A stretch of DNA of 64,000 nucleotides, from the NCBI RefSeq assembly GCF_014284475.1, contig NZ_WJBC01000001.1, positions 1 through 64,000 of the forward strand. The letters run 5' to 3'. The notes beneath the pieces were generated by a model. It searched no databases and was not told the DNA's origin. It was given only the letters and a program-made list of their open reading frames with translations. The DNA is from Acetobacterium fimetarium (lineage in GTDB: Bacteria; Bacillota; Clostridia; Eubacteriales; Eubacteriaceae). The first letter of the stretch is position 1. Each line of letters opens with the position of its first letter. Position numbers and translations under genes: made by a program. Below are positions 8,219-17,094 of the stretch, piece by piece.

Positions 8219-8857
8219 CTATTCTTGTTCTTTTATCCAGTTCTGGATGATTTTGATACCTTCAGCGGCGTCGCGACTGTAGGCATCGGCCCCGATAAAA
8301 TGAAATGTTTCCAGCGTCAGCGGATTTCCACCAACGATGATTTTGATCTGATCTCTCAATCCATTTTTCTCAATCAGATCCACAGTGTCTTTCATGCTTT
8401 TGATTGCGGTGTGCAGAACCCCGCTCAAAGCAAGGATTTGAGGCTTTAATTCTTTGATCTGATCGACAAAGGCCTGCGGCGAAACATCGACACCAAGATC
8501 GACAATGTGATAGCCGCATGAAAGTGCCATTCCGGAAAAAAGTCCTTTTCCAATGTCGTGGAGATCTCCCTTGACTGTTCCTACCAGAATGGTGTCTTGA
8601 GCGTTCTGATCATCCTTTGATGAAGTGGGCTGCATGCGTTCCTGCGAAAGTATCTCTTTAAAAATAATGCCGGACATCATCAAGTCCGCAATAAAATAGT
8701 TGCCGATTTCGTATTCTTTTCCGACACAGTCCATTCCTCGCTTCAGTATTTCGATAATCTGCTCCGGTGTGTAGCCGGTGGCAAAAGCCTGGTCGACCAG
8801 CATGAGAATATCCTTTTCATTGACGTCTTTCACTGCTTGAATAAGTAGCTCTTCCAT
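8219..8857 (-). CDS. Methyltransferase corrinoid protein (MtaC/MttC-like)
   Basis: 212 residues, usual length. Residues 1-80 are the helical cap domain (VDQAFATGYTPEQIIEIL, GKEYEIGNYFIADLMMSG). Residues 88-212 are the Rossmann-like B12-binding domain, with the lower-ligand motif DLHDIGKG (D98-x-H100-x-x-G), a SGVLHTA segment and VGGNPL. The bound cobalamin accepts a methyl group from a substrate-specific methyltransferase and passes it to a URO-D-type partner on its way to tetrahydrofolate in acetogens. The only intact gene of this locus; its partners nearby are fragments, so partners must be encoded elsewhere if it works. Confidence 0.9.
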   Translation of the reverse strand: MEELLIQAVKDVNEKDILMLVDQAFATGYTPEQIIEILKRGMDCVGKEYEIGNYFIADLMMSGIIFKEILSQERMQPTSSKDDQNAQDTILVGTVKGDLHDIGKGLFSGMALSCGYHIVDLGVDVSPQAFVDQIKELKPQILALSGVLHTAIKSMKDTVDLIEKNGLRDQIKIIVGGNPLTLETFHFIGADAYSRDAAEGIKIIQNWIKEQE

Positions 8858-8886
8858 GTTAAATCCTCGTTTTTATAATTTGTATT

Positions 8887-8895
8887 AGTATAGCA
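8887..8895 (-). promoter_or_regulatory. Extended -10 promoter of the corrinoid gene
   Basis: Minus strand TG-C-TATACT about 30 bases before ATG 8857. Confidence 0.55.
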
Positions 8896-8927
8896 TAAAA
8901 AAATCTGATAATGAATAGCAATCGATG

Positions 8928-8981
8928 AAAAAGAGCCAGAACAGTTTTTGGCAATACTACCCGCAAAACTGCTCTGGCTCA
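8928..8981 (-). terminator. Terminator of the LOG gene
   Basis: GAGCCAGAGCAGTTTT pairs with AAAACTGTTCTGGCTC (minus-strand view) and is followed by T5. Confidence 0.85.
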
Positions 8982-9017
8982 AATCAGAATGTCTTTCAAG
9001 AACTCTTTTTTTCCTGC

Positions 9018-9608
9018 TTACGCTGAAACGGTGTCGAGGTCATGCCATTTATTTCCCAGAATGGGCGGCGCATAGTTTAACATCTCGTTGATCAACTCGT
9101 TCGGTTCCTGTGAAACCAGGAGCAGCTGTGTGTTCGATGGATTCATGAACCCCTCGGCAACGATGTTCTGCACTAAATTGATGAACGAATCAAAATAATT
9201 GGATATGTTGAGCACGCCAATCGGCTTTTTGTGAATACCGAGTTGTGCCCAGCTGAGGACCTCAAAAAGCTCTTCAAAGGTGCCGACACCTCCGGGAATA
9301 GCAATAAAGCCGTCGGATAAATCGGCCATTGTCCTTTTTCTTTCATGCATGTCTTTCACCCGAATCAGCTGGGTCAGGTGATCGTTGATGACCGCATCGG
9401 GAAAAAGTCCGGTGGGCATCACGCCGGTGACCCGTCCATTATTTTTCAGCATTTCATTGGCGATTTGTCCCATTAAACCTGTTTTAGATCCGCCGTACAC
9501 CAATTCGATGTTGTTTTTCACCAGCACATCGCCTAATTGTCTGGTGATTTCACTGTATTCCGGACGAACCCCCATATTAGAACCTGAGTAAACGCATATT
9601 TTTTTCAT
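9018..9608 (-). CDS. LOG-family nucleotide phosphoribohydrolase
   Basis: 196 residues. Rossmann-type LOG fold with the nucleotide motif YGGSKTGLMG (38-47) and the signature PGGVGTFEE (105-113), preceded by MHERKRTM, which supplies the substrate-binding Arg. The family removes ribose phosphate from AMP or cytokinin nucleotides; in bacteria it is often annotated TIGR00730 and its physiological substrate is unsettled. Start has AGGAGG. Single gene with its own promoter and terminator. Confidence 0.88.
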   Translation of the reverse strand: MKKICVYSGSNMGVRPEYSEITRQLGDVLVKNNIELVYGGSKTGLMGQIANEMLKNNGRVTGVMPTGLFPDAVINDHLTQLIRVKDMHERKRTMADLSDGFIAIPGGVGTFEELFEVLSWAQLGIHKKPIGVLNISNYFDSFINLVQNIVAEGFMNPSNTQLLLVSQEPNELINEMLNYAPPILGNKWHDLDTVSA

Positions 9609-9698
9609 AAGTCTGACCTCCTAAGGCAGTGCAGAACTGCAATCAGTTCATCTGTATCACAAAGCTCATAAGCTTTATTTGTTATATTAGAAAACTTA

Positions 9699-9727
9699 AT
9701 TATATCAGATGATGTGCAATTCGACAA
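9699..9727 (-). promoter_or_regulatory. Promoter of the LOG gene
   Basis: Minus strand TTGTCG, 17-base spacer, TATAAT. Confidence 0.6.
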
Positions 9728-9756
9728 GACAAAAGAGACATCCCATAATTATTTAT

Positions 9757-9792
9757 CATTTTGATCGACCTGAAAATCGGCGATCAAATTAT
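9757..9792 (-). terminator. Probable hairpin terminator after guaB
   Basis: TTTGATCG and CGATCAAA bracket CCGATTTTCAGG on the minus strand. The following tract is A/T mixed rather than a clean T run, so the call is moderate. Confidence 0.4.
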
Positions 9793-9816
9793 TCGCGACA
9801 TCATGCTGCCGTTAAA

Positions 9817-11325
9817 TCAGCTGCCGATAATCTGTTTGCTTTCTTTCAGCATGACATCATGTGATCCGCCCTCAATAATACTGGTTTCCGAAATCAGGGT
9901 GATTTTTGCATGTTTGTGCAGTTTGGGTATGGTCAGAACCCCGCAGTTACACATGGTCGATCGGATCTTGCTCAATGAGAGGTTCAGATTGTCTTTCAGA
10001 CTCCCGGCATACGGGACATAGGAATCAACCCCTTCTTCAAAGGAAAGCTTGCTGCTGCCTCCCATATCGTACCGCTGCCAGTTCTTGGCACGTTCGCTGC
10101 CTTCGCCCCAGTACTCCTTCATGTAGTTGCCCTTGATATTCACTTTATTGGTCGGGCTTTCATCAAAGCGGGCAAAGTAACGACCCATCATGATGAAATC
10201 CGCACCCATCGCCAGTGCCAGCGTCATATGATAATCGTATACCGTGCCGCCGTCCGAACAGAGCGGAATATAAATGCCGGTTTCTTTAAAATAATCATCC
10301 CTGGCTTTTGCGACTTCAATGATTGCGGTGGCCTGACCCCTGCCGATGCCCTTCTGTTCGCGCGTGATGCAGATTGCACCGCCGCCGATTCCGATTTTGA
10401 TGAAATCCGCACCGGCTTCGGCAAGGAAAAAGAATCCCTCTTTGTCGACAATGTTTCCGGCCCCGATTTTCACCTTGTCGCCGTAATTTAAACGGACATA
10501 TTGAATGACGATTTTCTGCCATTCTGTAAAACCTTCAGAACTGTCGATGCATAAGACATCGGCACCCGCATCGATCAGCGCCGGTATCCGCTCGGCATAA
10601 TCCCGCGTATTGATGCCGGCACCGACCATAAAACGTTTGGAGGCATCGATCAGTTCATTTTCGTTTTCTTTATGGGAATCATAATCTTTTCGAAAGACCA
10701 TGTAGACAAGCCTTTGGCTGCTGTCAATCAACGGGAGGCAGTTCAACTTGTGTTCCCAGATGATATCGTTGGCTTCTTTGAGTGTCGTATTGTCTGGTGC
10801 GCAGACCAGATTTTCAAATGGTGTCATGAATTCCTTGACTTTTGTTTTCAAATCCATTCGGCTGACGCGATAATCCCTGCTGGTCACAATACCCACAAGC
10901 TTGCCGGCTTCAGTTCCGTCGGAAGTGACGGCGACCGTAGAATGTCCTGTTTTTTTCTTCAGTACGAGAATCTCTTCGAGTGTTCCTTCGGGTGAAATGT
11001 TCGAATCGCTCACAACAAAACCGGCCCGGTAGGATTTAACCCGTGCCACCATTTTTGCCTGGTTTTCGATCGGCTGTGATCCGTAGATAAAAGAAAGTCC
11101 ACCTTCTTTTGCTAATGCAATCGCCATCGTGTCATCGGATACGGACTGCATAATCGCTGAGACTGTCGGAATGTTCAGCGATATCGCTGGCTGTTCACCT
11201 CTTTTGAATTTCACCAACGGCGTTTTTAAACTGACGTTGTCGGGAATGCAGTCAGTTGATGAATAACCGGGTATGAGTAAATACTCTCCAAATGTATGAG
11301 ACGGCTCACTAATGTATACGGCCAT
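9817..11325 (-). CDS. guaB: IMP dehydrogenase
   Basis: 502 residues. TIM-barrel halves flank a CBS-domain pair (about 95-215). The NAD site is followed by GAGNIVD and the catalytic loop [12 protein letters not shown] (C319 forms the thioimidate with IMP), and the mobile flap carries the RY of [14 protein letters not shown] instead of the common GPGSIC places it in the variant IMPDH branch seen in clostridia and protozoa. Oxidises IMP to XMP, the committed step to GMP. Monocistronic; GGAGGAAG ribosome site. A palindrome sits between its -35 and -10. Confidence 0.93.
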   Translation of the reverse strand: MAVYISEPSHTFGEYLLIPGYSSTDCIPDNVSLKTPLVKFKRGEQPAISLNIPTVSAIMQSVSDDTMAIALAKEGGLSFIYGSQPIENQAKMVARVKSYRAGFVVSDSNISPEGTLEEILVLKKKTGHSTVAVTSDGTEAGKLVGIVTSRDYRVSRMDLKTKVKEFMTPFENLVCAPDNTTLKEANDIIWEHKLNCLPLIDSSQRLVYMVFRKDYDSHKENENELIDASKRFMVGAGINTRDYAERIPALIDAGADVLCIDSSEGFTEWQKIVIQYVRLNYGDKVKIGAGNIVDKEGFFFLAEAGADFIKIGIGGGAICITREQKGIGRGQATAIIEVAKARDDYFKETGIYIPLCSDGGTVYDYHMTLALAMGADFIMMGRYFARFDESPTNKVNIKGNYMKEYWGEGSERAKNWQRYDMGGSSKLSFEEGVDSYVPYAGSLKDNLNLSLSKIRSTMCNCGVLTIPKLHKHAKITLISETSIIEGGSHDVMLKESKQIIGS

Positions 11326-11368
11326 GATCTTCCTCCTTTTTCTTAATGGATAAACTGATTAACTATAT

Positions 11369-11397
11369 ATGATAACGAACTAATCGTTCACTGTCAA
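11369..11397 (-). promoter_or_regulatory. guaB promoter with palindromic operator in the spacer
   Basis: Minus strand TTGACA, 17-base spacer, TATCAT. The spacer holds AACGA-TTAGT-TCGTT, a 15-bp palindrome, so a repressor bound there would block polymerase. The CGAAC half-sites resemble PurR half-boxes, but spacing differs from the usual PurBox pair. Confidence 0.6.
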
Positions 11398-11614
11398 GTC
11401 TTTTAGTGCTGCCGTTTTATGATATTTGTATAATTTTTATACATTATCAGGTAATTATTTAACAAGGGCTTGTCAATGTTTTTCAGTGTGATAAAATACT
11501 GCTATGTGATAAAAAGAAACATCGTATCGCCTGTTTTGAATGAACTATTTTAATACGATTCTTAGAATTATAAAAATAAACCGTCTGTCATAGCAGAAAT
11601 TTCGGAGGAGCTTC

Positions 11615-12529
11615 ATGACGCTAAACAATTTGTTGTTTTTTAAAACAATGGTAGAATGTGGAAATATAAAAACCACAGCTGAAAAACTCTATGTGGATCA
11701 GCCGACAGTAAAACGGGGATTGCGAAATCTCGAAATCGAATTGGGCTACACACTTTTTTTTAAACAGGGAAAAAAATTGGAACTCACGGAATATGGTGAA
11801 AAATTATCCGAGATCACCAGTGAAGTATTCTCAAAAATCAATTCCATCGATGGCGAACTGAAGAAGATCAAGGATCTGAGCTACGTTTCCCTGAACGTCT
11901 ATTCAAGCTATCAGCCGTTTCTTGACTTCATTTCTTTTTACATGCTTTCAAATTTTCCATCCATAAAAATCAGATGTAACCGGGCTTTTGATATTGATCC
12001 GGAAGAGATGGCAACCCATCATGCCGATCTGGTTATCTGTTCCTATACAAAGGAAGAAGCCCAGGATAAGGTTGACAAATTCAGAAGCATCGGCTATTAT
12101 CCCATGTTTCTGGTTCAGGAAAGAATGTTCCTGGTCGTTCCACCGGAGCATAAACTGGCTAAATGGAAATCGATTTATTTCGAGGAGCTCGTCTCCAACA
12201 ACATTCAGCTGATCAAATCGCGTGAAATAAACTATCAGAATCTGTGGATCGAACAGATGGAGAAAGAACGCGGCATCACCGGCAATTTTCTGGAAGTTGC
12301 CGGTGTGGAAATGGAAGAAATGAAATACAGCACCGAATACCCGTACCTCGCTTCATCTTTTTTCCTCGCGATGAAGAAGGACAAGAAAATACGGCTGCAG
12401 CGATCCCTGGTCAAATTGAACGATGAGGATGCAATCAGAAATCTGTACGCCTTCTACCCTAAAGCAAATTATAAAAAGATTGCCTTTCTGCTGGATGTTC
12501 TGATTCGAAAATTCTACGATTTATACTAG
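11615..12529 (+). CDS. LysR-family transcriptional regulator
   Basis: 304 residues, usual length. Residues 1-62 form the LysR winged helix (LLFFKTMVECGNIKTTAEKL, QPTVKRGLRNLEIELGYTLF), joined by a helix (70-90) to a periplasmic-binding-like effector domain. The effector half is unusual in being Lys- and Met-rich. GGAGGAG ribosome site. It is divergent from guaB across 289 bases, but that distance and the separate promoters do not prove control of guaB. Target and ligand unknown. Confidence 0.85.
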   Translation: MTLNNLLFFKTMVECGNIKTTAEKLYVDQPTVKRGLRNLEIELGYTLFFKQGKKLELTEYGEKLSEITSEVFSKINSIDGELKKIKDLSYVSLNVYSSYQPFLDFISFYMLSNFPSIKIRCNRAFDIDPEEMATHHADLVICSYTKEEAQDKVDKFRSIGYYPMFLVQERMFLVVPPEHKLAKWKSIYFEELVSNNIQLIKSREINYQNLWIEQMEKERGITGNFLEVAGVEMEEMKYSTEYPYLASSFFLAMKKDKKIRLQRSLVKLNDEDAIRNLYAFYPKANYKKIAFLLDVLIRKFYDLY

Positions 12530-12581
12530 CTCCGGTCCAGGGCCGGATAGTTGTTCCGATTAACCATTCATGAAAATTCAG

Positions 12582-12637
12582 AATAAGTGCTTATGGTCAT
12601 TTCCAATCAGGCTGATGACATAAGTACTTATTTTTTT
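12582..12637 (+). terminator. Terminator of the LysR gene
   Basis: AATAAGTGCTTATGGTCAT pairs with ATGACATAAGTACTTATT, followed by T7. Confidence 0.85.
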
Positions 12638-12727
12638 GACTGAAAGTGACTTTAGGCTGTGTTTCACGAAGCTAAAAACGGGTAACTAATAATAAATAAT
12701 ATTCAAACAGATAAGGAGGATAGCGAA

Positions 12728-12955
12728 ATGTTGAACGAAGTAAACGTAACGATCCTGCGAAAAGGCGACCATTTGGAAGTGTTTCAGGATGGGCTGATGG
12801 TTTCAAAAAAGGAATCAGTCAGGAAAATCCTCAGCGAAGGCGAATGCGAAGAATTTTACGACAATTGGGTTTATGAGGTTGATCACGATGCTAATGAAAA
12901 ACTCGGCCGAATCATCCATGGATTGATGACTGGAGACTATGCGAAAGTGGAATAA
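12728..12955 (+). CDS. Small unknown acidic protein
   Basis: 75 residues with a strong AAGGAGG site, no signal peptide or membrane segment. Sequence such as TILRKGDHLEVFQDGLMVSK is beta-strand-like, followed by two short helices. Family not recognised. It precedes a zinc-ribbon relic and an intact zinc-ribbon gene on the same strand and may be co-transcribed with them. Confidence 0.7.
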   Translation: MLNEVNVTILRKGDHLEVFQDGLMVSKKESVRKILSEGECEEFYDNWVYEVDHDANEKLGRIIHGLMTGDYAKVE

Positions 12956-12963
12956 ATTAATTA

Positions 12964-13076
12964 ATGAATTTCTGCAATGCCGCGCCGCCAAGTCTGGTGA
13001 ATAATGCTCTCCAAACTGCCAAGCAGTTCTGACAGCTGGCATGTGTTTCTGCGGCGAATGCGGAACTAAAATCTGA
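12964..13076 (+). pseudogene. Relic of a small double zinc-ribbon gene
   Basis: From ATG 12964 one frame reads MNFCNAAPPSLVNN. After a shift near 13003 another frame reads CSPNCQAVLTAGMCFCGECG and ends TKI at TGA 13076. Together they resemble a 35-40 residue zinc-ribbon protein with decayed cysteine pairs. The FCGECG motif is repeated in the intact gene that starts 16 bases later, so this is probably an old duplicate. Confidence 0.45.
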
Positions 13077-13091
13077 AAGGAGCCATGAATT

Positions 13092-13547
13092 ATGTCATCT
13101 GATTTACTAGGAGGTCTTCTAAAAGGCCTGGGAAGTTTTATGCCATCGGATAATCCGGATACCCAGATTTTCAATGCTACCAACCAGCTTAATGCATTAC
13201 AGCAGCAGAAAATCGAGATTTATGCAAAAATAGGCGAAAAAGCCTGTCTGGTTCACCCAAACGAAGTCGCTTATTCCGACCTGATTGATGAATTGAATAT
13301 CATCGGAAGAAAAATGACTGAAGTCAATCATATTCTGGAGAACGCCAGGGCGGAGAAAGAAGCTCAGGAAGAACAAACCGAAGCGTATCGCTGCACAGAG
13401 TGCGGCTACGATAACGCCCCCGGTATGAAATTCTGTCAGGAATGCGGTGCAAAGCTCCACGGTCATGCGCCGGCCATCTGCAAGAAATGCGGCGCAAAGA
13501 ATAAAACCGGCGCCAATTTCTGCGGCGAATGCGGCGAAGCCTTATAA
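13092..13547 (+). CDS. Double zinc-ribbon protein
   Basis: 151 residues. Residues 1-95 are helical with a coiled-coil stretch (LNALQQQKIEIYAKIGEK, RKMTEVNHILENARAEKEA). Residues 98-151 hold two zinc ribbons, CTEC...CQEC and CKKC...CGEC, each CxxC-x11-CxxC. Such short zinc-ribbon proteins are common in Firmicutes and often act as adaptors; nothing here shows the partner. AAAGGAG ribosome site. Confidence 0.8.
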   Translation: MSSDLLGGLLKGLGSFMPSDNPDTQIFNATNQLNALQQQKIEIYAKIGEKACLVHPNEVAYSDLIDELNIIGRKMTEVNHILENARAEKEAQEEQTEAYRCTECGYDNAPGMKFCQECGAKLHGHAPAICKKCGAKNKTGANFCGECGEAL

Positions 13548-13553
13548 AAAAAG

Positions 13554-13613
13554 AAAATCACCTTTTCGCAAAAATGGCAGTGGAAGCCGCATGATGCAAA
13601 AAGGTGATTTTAA
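13554..13613. terminator. Bidirectional terminator
   Basis: AAAATCACCTTTT pairs with AAAAAGGTGATTTT, with T-rich tracts on both outer sides. It serves the zinc-ribbon gene (+) and lepA (-). Confidence 0.75.
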
Positions 13614-13633
13614 TAATTTTAGCTCAATTATAT

Positions 13634-15439
13634 TTATGAATCCAGTTTCAGCACCGCCATGAAAGCTTCCTGTGGCACTTCGACGCTGCCAACCTGACGC
13701 ATTCGTTTCTTTCCTTCTTTCTGTTTTTCCAGAAGTTTTCTTTTACGGCTGATATCTCCACCGTAGCACTTGGCCAGAACGTCTTTTCGCATCGCGCTGA
13801 TGGTTTCTCTGGCGATAATTTTTGTGCCAATGGCCGCCTGAATCGGAATTTCAAACATCTGACGGGGAATTTCCGCTTTCAGTTTTTTGACGATTAAGCG
13901 TCCCCGGCCGACTGCCTTTTCGCTGTGCACGATGAACGACAAAGCATCGACCAGCTCACCGTTCAGGAGAATGTCCAGTTTAACCAGATCCGCCGGCCGG
14001 TATTCCTTGATATCATAGTCAAAGGATGCATAACCGCGGGTACGCGATTTAAGGGCATCGAAGAAATCATAAATGATCTCATTCAGGGGCAGTTCATACT
14101 CCAGAATAACCCGGCTTTCTTCAACATAGTTCATCGTCAGATAAACGCCCCGGCGTTCCTGACAAAGCTCCATGACTGCTCCCAGATATTCTGAAGGAAC
14201 CATGATATTGGCATTGACGATGGGTTCCTCCATCGTTTTTATCTCAACCGGATTGGGCAGGTTCGTGGGATTGTCGACCCACAGCTCGGTACCGTCCGTT
14301 TTGATGACCTTGTAAATAACGCTGGGCGCAGTGGTAACCAGATCCAGATTGAATTCCCGTTCCAGACGTTCCTGGATGATCTCCATGTGAAGCAGACCCA
14401 GGAAGCCGCATCGGAAACCGAATCCCAGTGCGATGGATGTTTCCGCTTCATAGAGAAGGGATGCGTCATTGAGCTGAAGCTTGGCCAGTGCCTCCTTGAG
14501 GTCTTCAAAGCGGGAACCGTCGGCGGGGTAAATCCCACAGAACACCATGGAGGTGACCTTCTTGTATCCCGGCAGCGCTTCACTGGCCGGGTTTTCGGTT
14601 TCCGTGATGGTGTCCCCCACCCGGGTGTCGCGTACGTTTTTGATACCGGCGTTGACATAGCCGACATCTCCGGCACAGAGTTCATCGACAGGCAGCAGGC
14701 CTTTGGCAAAAACACCAACCTCATCCACTTCAAAAGATTTTCCGACAGCCATCATGTCGATTTGCATGCCTTTTCGGATTTTTCCCTGCACGACGCGGAT
14801 GGATGCGATAACCCCGCGGTACTGATCGTAATAGGAATCAAATATCAGCGCCTGAAGGGGTGCATTGACGTCACCTGCCGGTGCCGGCACTTTTTTGACG
14901 ATGGTTTCCAGAACCTCGTGGATATTGATGCCGGTTTTGGCTGAAATGAGCGGTGCATCGTGGGCATCAATGCCGATGACATTTTCGATTTCATCCTTGA
15001 CTCTGTCCGGATCCGCGCTCAGAAGGTCGATCTTGTTAATCACCGGAATGACTTCCAGATTGTTGTCCAGCGCCAGATAGACGTTGGCGATGGTCTGGGC
15101 CTCGATTCCCTGGGAACCATCGACAATCAGAATAGCGCCTTCGCAGGCAGCCAGACTTCTTGAAACTTCATAAGTGAAGTCGACATGCCCCGGGGTATCA
15201 ATGAGATTGAGAATGTACTCCTCACCGTTATCCGCGTCATAAAGCAGACGTACTGCCTGGAGCTTGATGGTGATCCCCCTTTCCCGTTCGATATCCATAT
15301 TATCTAAAAACTGTTCTTCCATATCCCGCTTGCTCAGGAGTCCGGTATCTTCAATCAGACGGTCGGCCAGGGTTGACTTCCCGTGGTCGATGTGCGCGAT
15401 GATTGAAAAGTTTCTTGTGTGTAATTGTTTGTCTGTCAA
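13634..15439 (-). CDS. lepA: Elongation factor 4 (LepA), back-translocating GTPase
   Basis: 601 residues, full length. G domain motifs: AHIDHGKST (16-24), [13 protein letters not shown] and NKIDL. Domains II, III and V follow, and the LepA-specific C-terminal domain ends [20 protein letters not shown]. Acts on stalled ribosomes and biogenesis in the cytosol. Start is TTG 15439 after AGAGG; no ATG fits. Divergent from rpsT across 256 bases. Confidence 0.97.
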   Translation of the reverse strand: MTDKQLHTRNFSIIAHIDHGKSTLADRLIEDTGLLSKRDMEEQFLDNMDIERERGITIKLQAVRLLYDADNGEEYILNLIDTPGHVDFTYEVSRSLAACEGAILIVDGSQGIEAQTIANVYLALDNNLEVIPVINKIDLLSADPDRVKDEIENVIGIDAHDAPLISAKTGINIHEVLETIVKKVPAPAGDVNAPLQALIFDSYYDQYRGVIASIRVVQGKIRKGMQIDMMAVGKSFEVDEVGVFAKGLLPVDELCAGDVGYVNAGIKNVRDTRVGDTITETENPASEALPGYKKVTSMVFCGIYPADGSRFEDLKEALAKLQLNDASLLYEAETSIALGFGFRCGFLGLLHMEIIQERLEREFNLDLVTTAPSVIYKVIKTDGTELWVDNPTNLPNPVEIKTMEEPIVNANIMVPSEYLGAVMELCQERRGVYLTMNYVEESRVILEYELPLNEIIYDFFDALKSRTRGYASFDYDIKEYRPADLVKLDILLNGELVDALSFIVHSEKAVGRGRLIVKKLKAEIPRQMFEIPIQAAIGTKIIARETISAMRKDVLAKCYGGDISRKRKLLEKQKEGKKRMRQVGSVEVPQEAFMAVLKLDS

Positions 15440-15632
15440 ATTTTTCCTCTACTTTCGAATCGTATATATTTTAATCGGTATGATAGTTTCTCTTCGCTGA
15501 CGACGGTTGCCCGCCTATGACATGGTTCTGAAGAACAGGCTAGGGTTTCTACGATTTTAACAGGATACCAAATCTGTTTCTTCTCTTAGAAGAGTATTTT
15601 ATCAAGAAATATTTTTTTTGTCACGTTTTTTC

Positions 15633-15661
15633 TTGATAATTCTTGTCAAACGTGTTAGAAT
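15633..15661 (+). promoter_or_regulatory. rpsT promoter
   Basis: TTGATA (15633-15638), 17-base spacer, TAGAAT (15656-15661), about 35 bases before ATG. Confidence 0.6.
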
Positions 15662-15695
15662 TGTGATGTTATAAATAAATGAGGGGGGTGAACCC

Positions 15696-15962
15696 ATGGC
15701 TAACATCAAATCAGCTATGAAACGAGCTAAAACAAACGAAAAAAGTCGTCTTCGAAACAGAGCAGTGAAGACAAATCTTAAGACTTGTGTTAAGAATTTC
15801 GATCTTGCAGTTGCTGAAGGTAACGTTGAAGCAGCAAAGGAATCTTTTCGTTTAGCTACAAAGAAAATTGATATGGCTGCGACAAAAGGTATTTTGCACA
15901 AAAATACAGCAGCACGTAAAAAAAGTACTTTAGCTAGAATACTAAACGAAATGAATGCTTAA
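15696..15962 (+). CDS. rpsT: 30S ribosomal protein S20
   Basis: 88 residues, Lys/Arg-rich: MANIKSAMKRAKTNEKSR, KGILHKNTAARKKSTLAR are S20 signatures. Binds 16S rRNA early in 30S assembly. A strong GAGGGGGGTGA site, own promoter and a terminator right after show a single-gene unit. It faces holA/comEC, its common neighbours in Firmicutes. Confidence 0.97.
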   Translation: MANIKSAMKRAKTNEKSRLRNRAVKTNLKTCVKNFDLAVAEGNVEAAKESFRLATKKIDMAATKGILHKNTAARKKSTLARILNEMNA

Positions 15963-16009
15963 CGACCTCATTTATATATTCCCAAAAAACCCGTGTCTCT
16001 AGGGTCTTA

Positions 16010-16043
16010 CAAAGATGTACTTACTCAGGTACATCTTTTTTTA
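16010..16043. terminator. rpsT terminator
   Basis: AAAGATGTAC pairs with GTACATCTTT, followed by T's. The A run on the other side also suits holA. Confidence 0.85.
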
Positions 16044-16065
16044 TTTGCCCAGGAATCACGGATTT

Positions 16066-17082
16066 CTACTTAATCTTCATCAGAAACAGCTCCAGAGCAA
16101 AATTCTGATCGATTTCTCCGAGCTTCATCCGGGCATCCAGGTCGGCACCCAAAACCATCAGATCCCAGAGGCTTTCGAGGGGATAGTTTCTTCCATTCTT
16201 CAGAATCTTGTTGACCACAAAAGGCGCCAGCTTCATTTCGCCTGCCACTGTCTTTGGCGGCATTCCCCGCCCGGTATGAATTTTCACCATCAGAAGCATC
16301 CGGATCTGCCTGAGAAGCAGGCTGAAAACGCCGAATGGTGACTCACCTTCCTGGTAGAACTGACTGAGCATCAACAGGGCCCGGCCTTTATCGCCAGTCA
16401 TCGCGTAATCGATCATTTTGAAAATTCCGTCTTCGATGGATTGGGGCAGAATCAGCAGCACATCCTCCTTCGTCACTTCTTCCCGATCTCCGATGTAGTC
16501 GATGAGACTGTTGAGTTCATTATCCACCATTTCCATGTTTTTCTTCTCGTTCGCCAGATACATGGAACGCTGGATGAAAACATCCAGCGCAGAACGCGCT
16601 ATTTTTTTGCCGGCATTCTGGATGCGCCGCGTAATCCAGGCCTGGAGCTCCCCGGCATCGAGCTTCTCAAAAACAACGACACTGCCGTATTTCGTAATGG
16701 CTTTGTATACCTTTTTGCGTTTATCCGGCTGCTCCCAATAAATAATCAGCAATGTGCTGGGACAAGGCTTTTCAAGATAGGCAGTCAGCCGTTCCAGATC
16801 CTTTTTGTCAGTGATCTTGTCAAACTGGGCTTCCTTTCTGACAATCACCATACGTTTTTTGCTCATCAGCGGCAGGGTTTCACAGGTGGCAAGAAGTTCA
16901 GAAACATCAAGATTCTTGTCGCTGTAAATCGTCAGGTTGAGAGTTTCCAGTCCCCGGGATATTTCTATGTCAGCGAGCGTTTTTTCCATCATGTGCCCGA
17001 TGTACTGCTCTGGGCCCGTAAAAAGATAGACGGGGCTGATTTCGTTATTTTTTATGTTCTTGTTGAGTTCTTTATAATTCAC
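16066..17082 (-). CDS. holA: DNA polymerase III, delta subunit
   Basis: 338 residues, usual length. Begins at GTG 17082 (MNYKELNKNI, then SPVYLFTGPEQY in Walker-A position). The middle LLIIYWEQPDKRKKVYKAI and the C-terminal collar domain (LLLRQIRMLLMVKIHTGRG, YPLESLWDLMVLGADLDARM) match the HolA family. Opens the sliding clamp during loading at the replication fork. 12 bases after comEC, so the MBL-comEC-holA genes form an operon. Confidence 0.92.
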   Translation of the reverse strand: MNYKELNKNIKNNEISPVYLFTGPEQYIGHMMEKTLADIEISRGLETLNLTIYSDKNLDVSELLATCETLPLMSKKRMVIVRKEAQFDKITDKKDLERLTAYLEKPCPSTLLIIYWEQPDKRKKVYKAITKYGSVVVFEKLDAGELQAWITRRIQNAGKKIARSALDVFIQRSMYLANEKKNMEMVDNELNSLIDYIGDREEVTKEDVLLILPQSIEDGIFKMIDYAMTGDKGRALLMLSQFYQEGESPFGVFSLLLRQIRMLLMVKIHTGRGMPPKTVAGEMKLAPFVVNKILKNGRNYPLESLWDLMVLGADLDARMKLGEIDQNFALELFLMKIK

Positions 17083-17094
17083 TGTTTGTCTCCA

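Noticed and set aside
15500-15600. Structured leader between lepA and rpsT
   Set aside because: Short dyads (GTTCT-GA-AGAAC, CTCTT/AGAAGAG) are present, but none is long enough or placed to support an S20 or lepA leader call.
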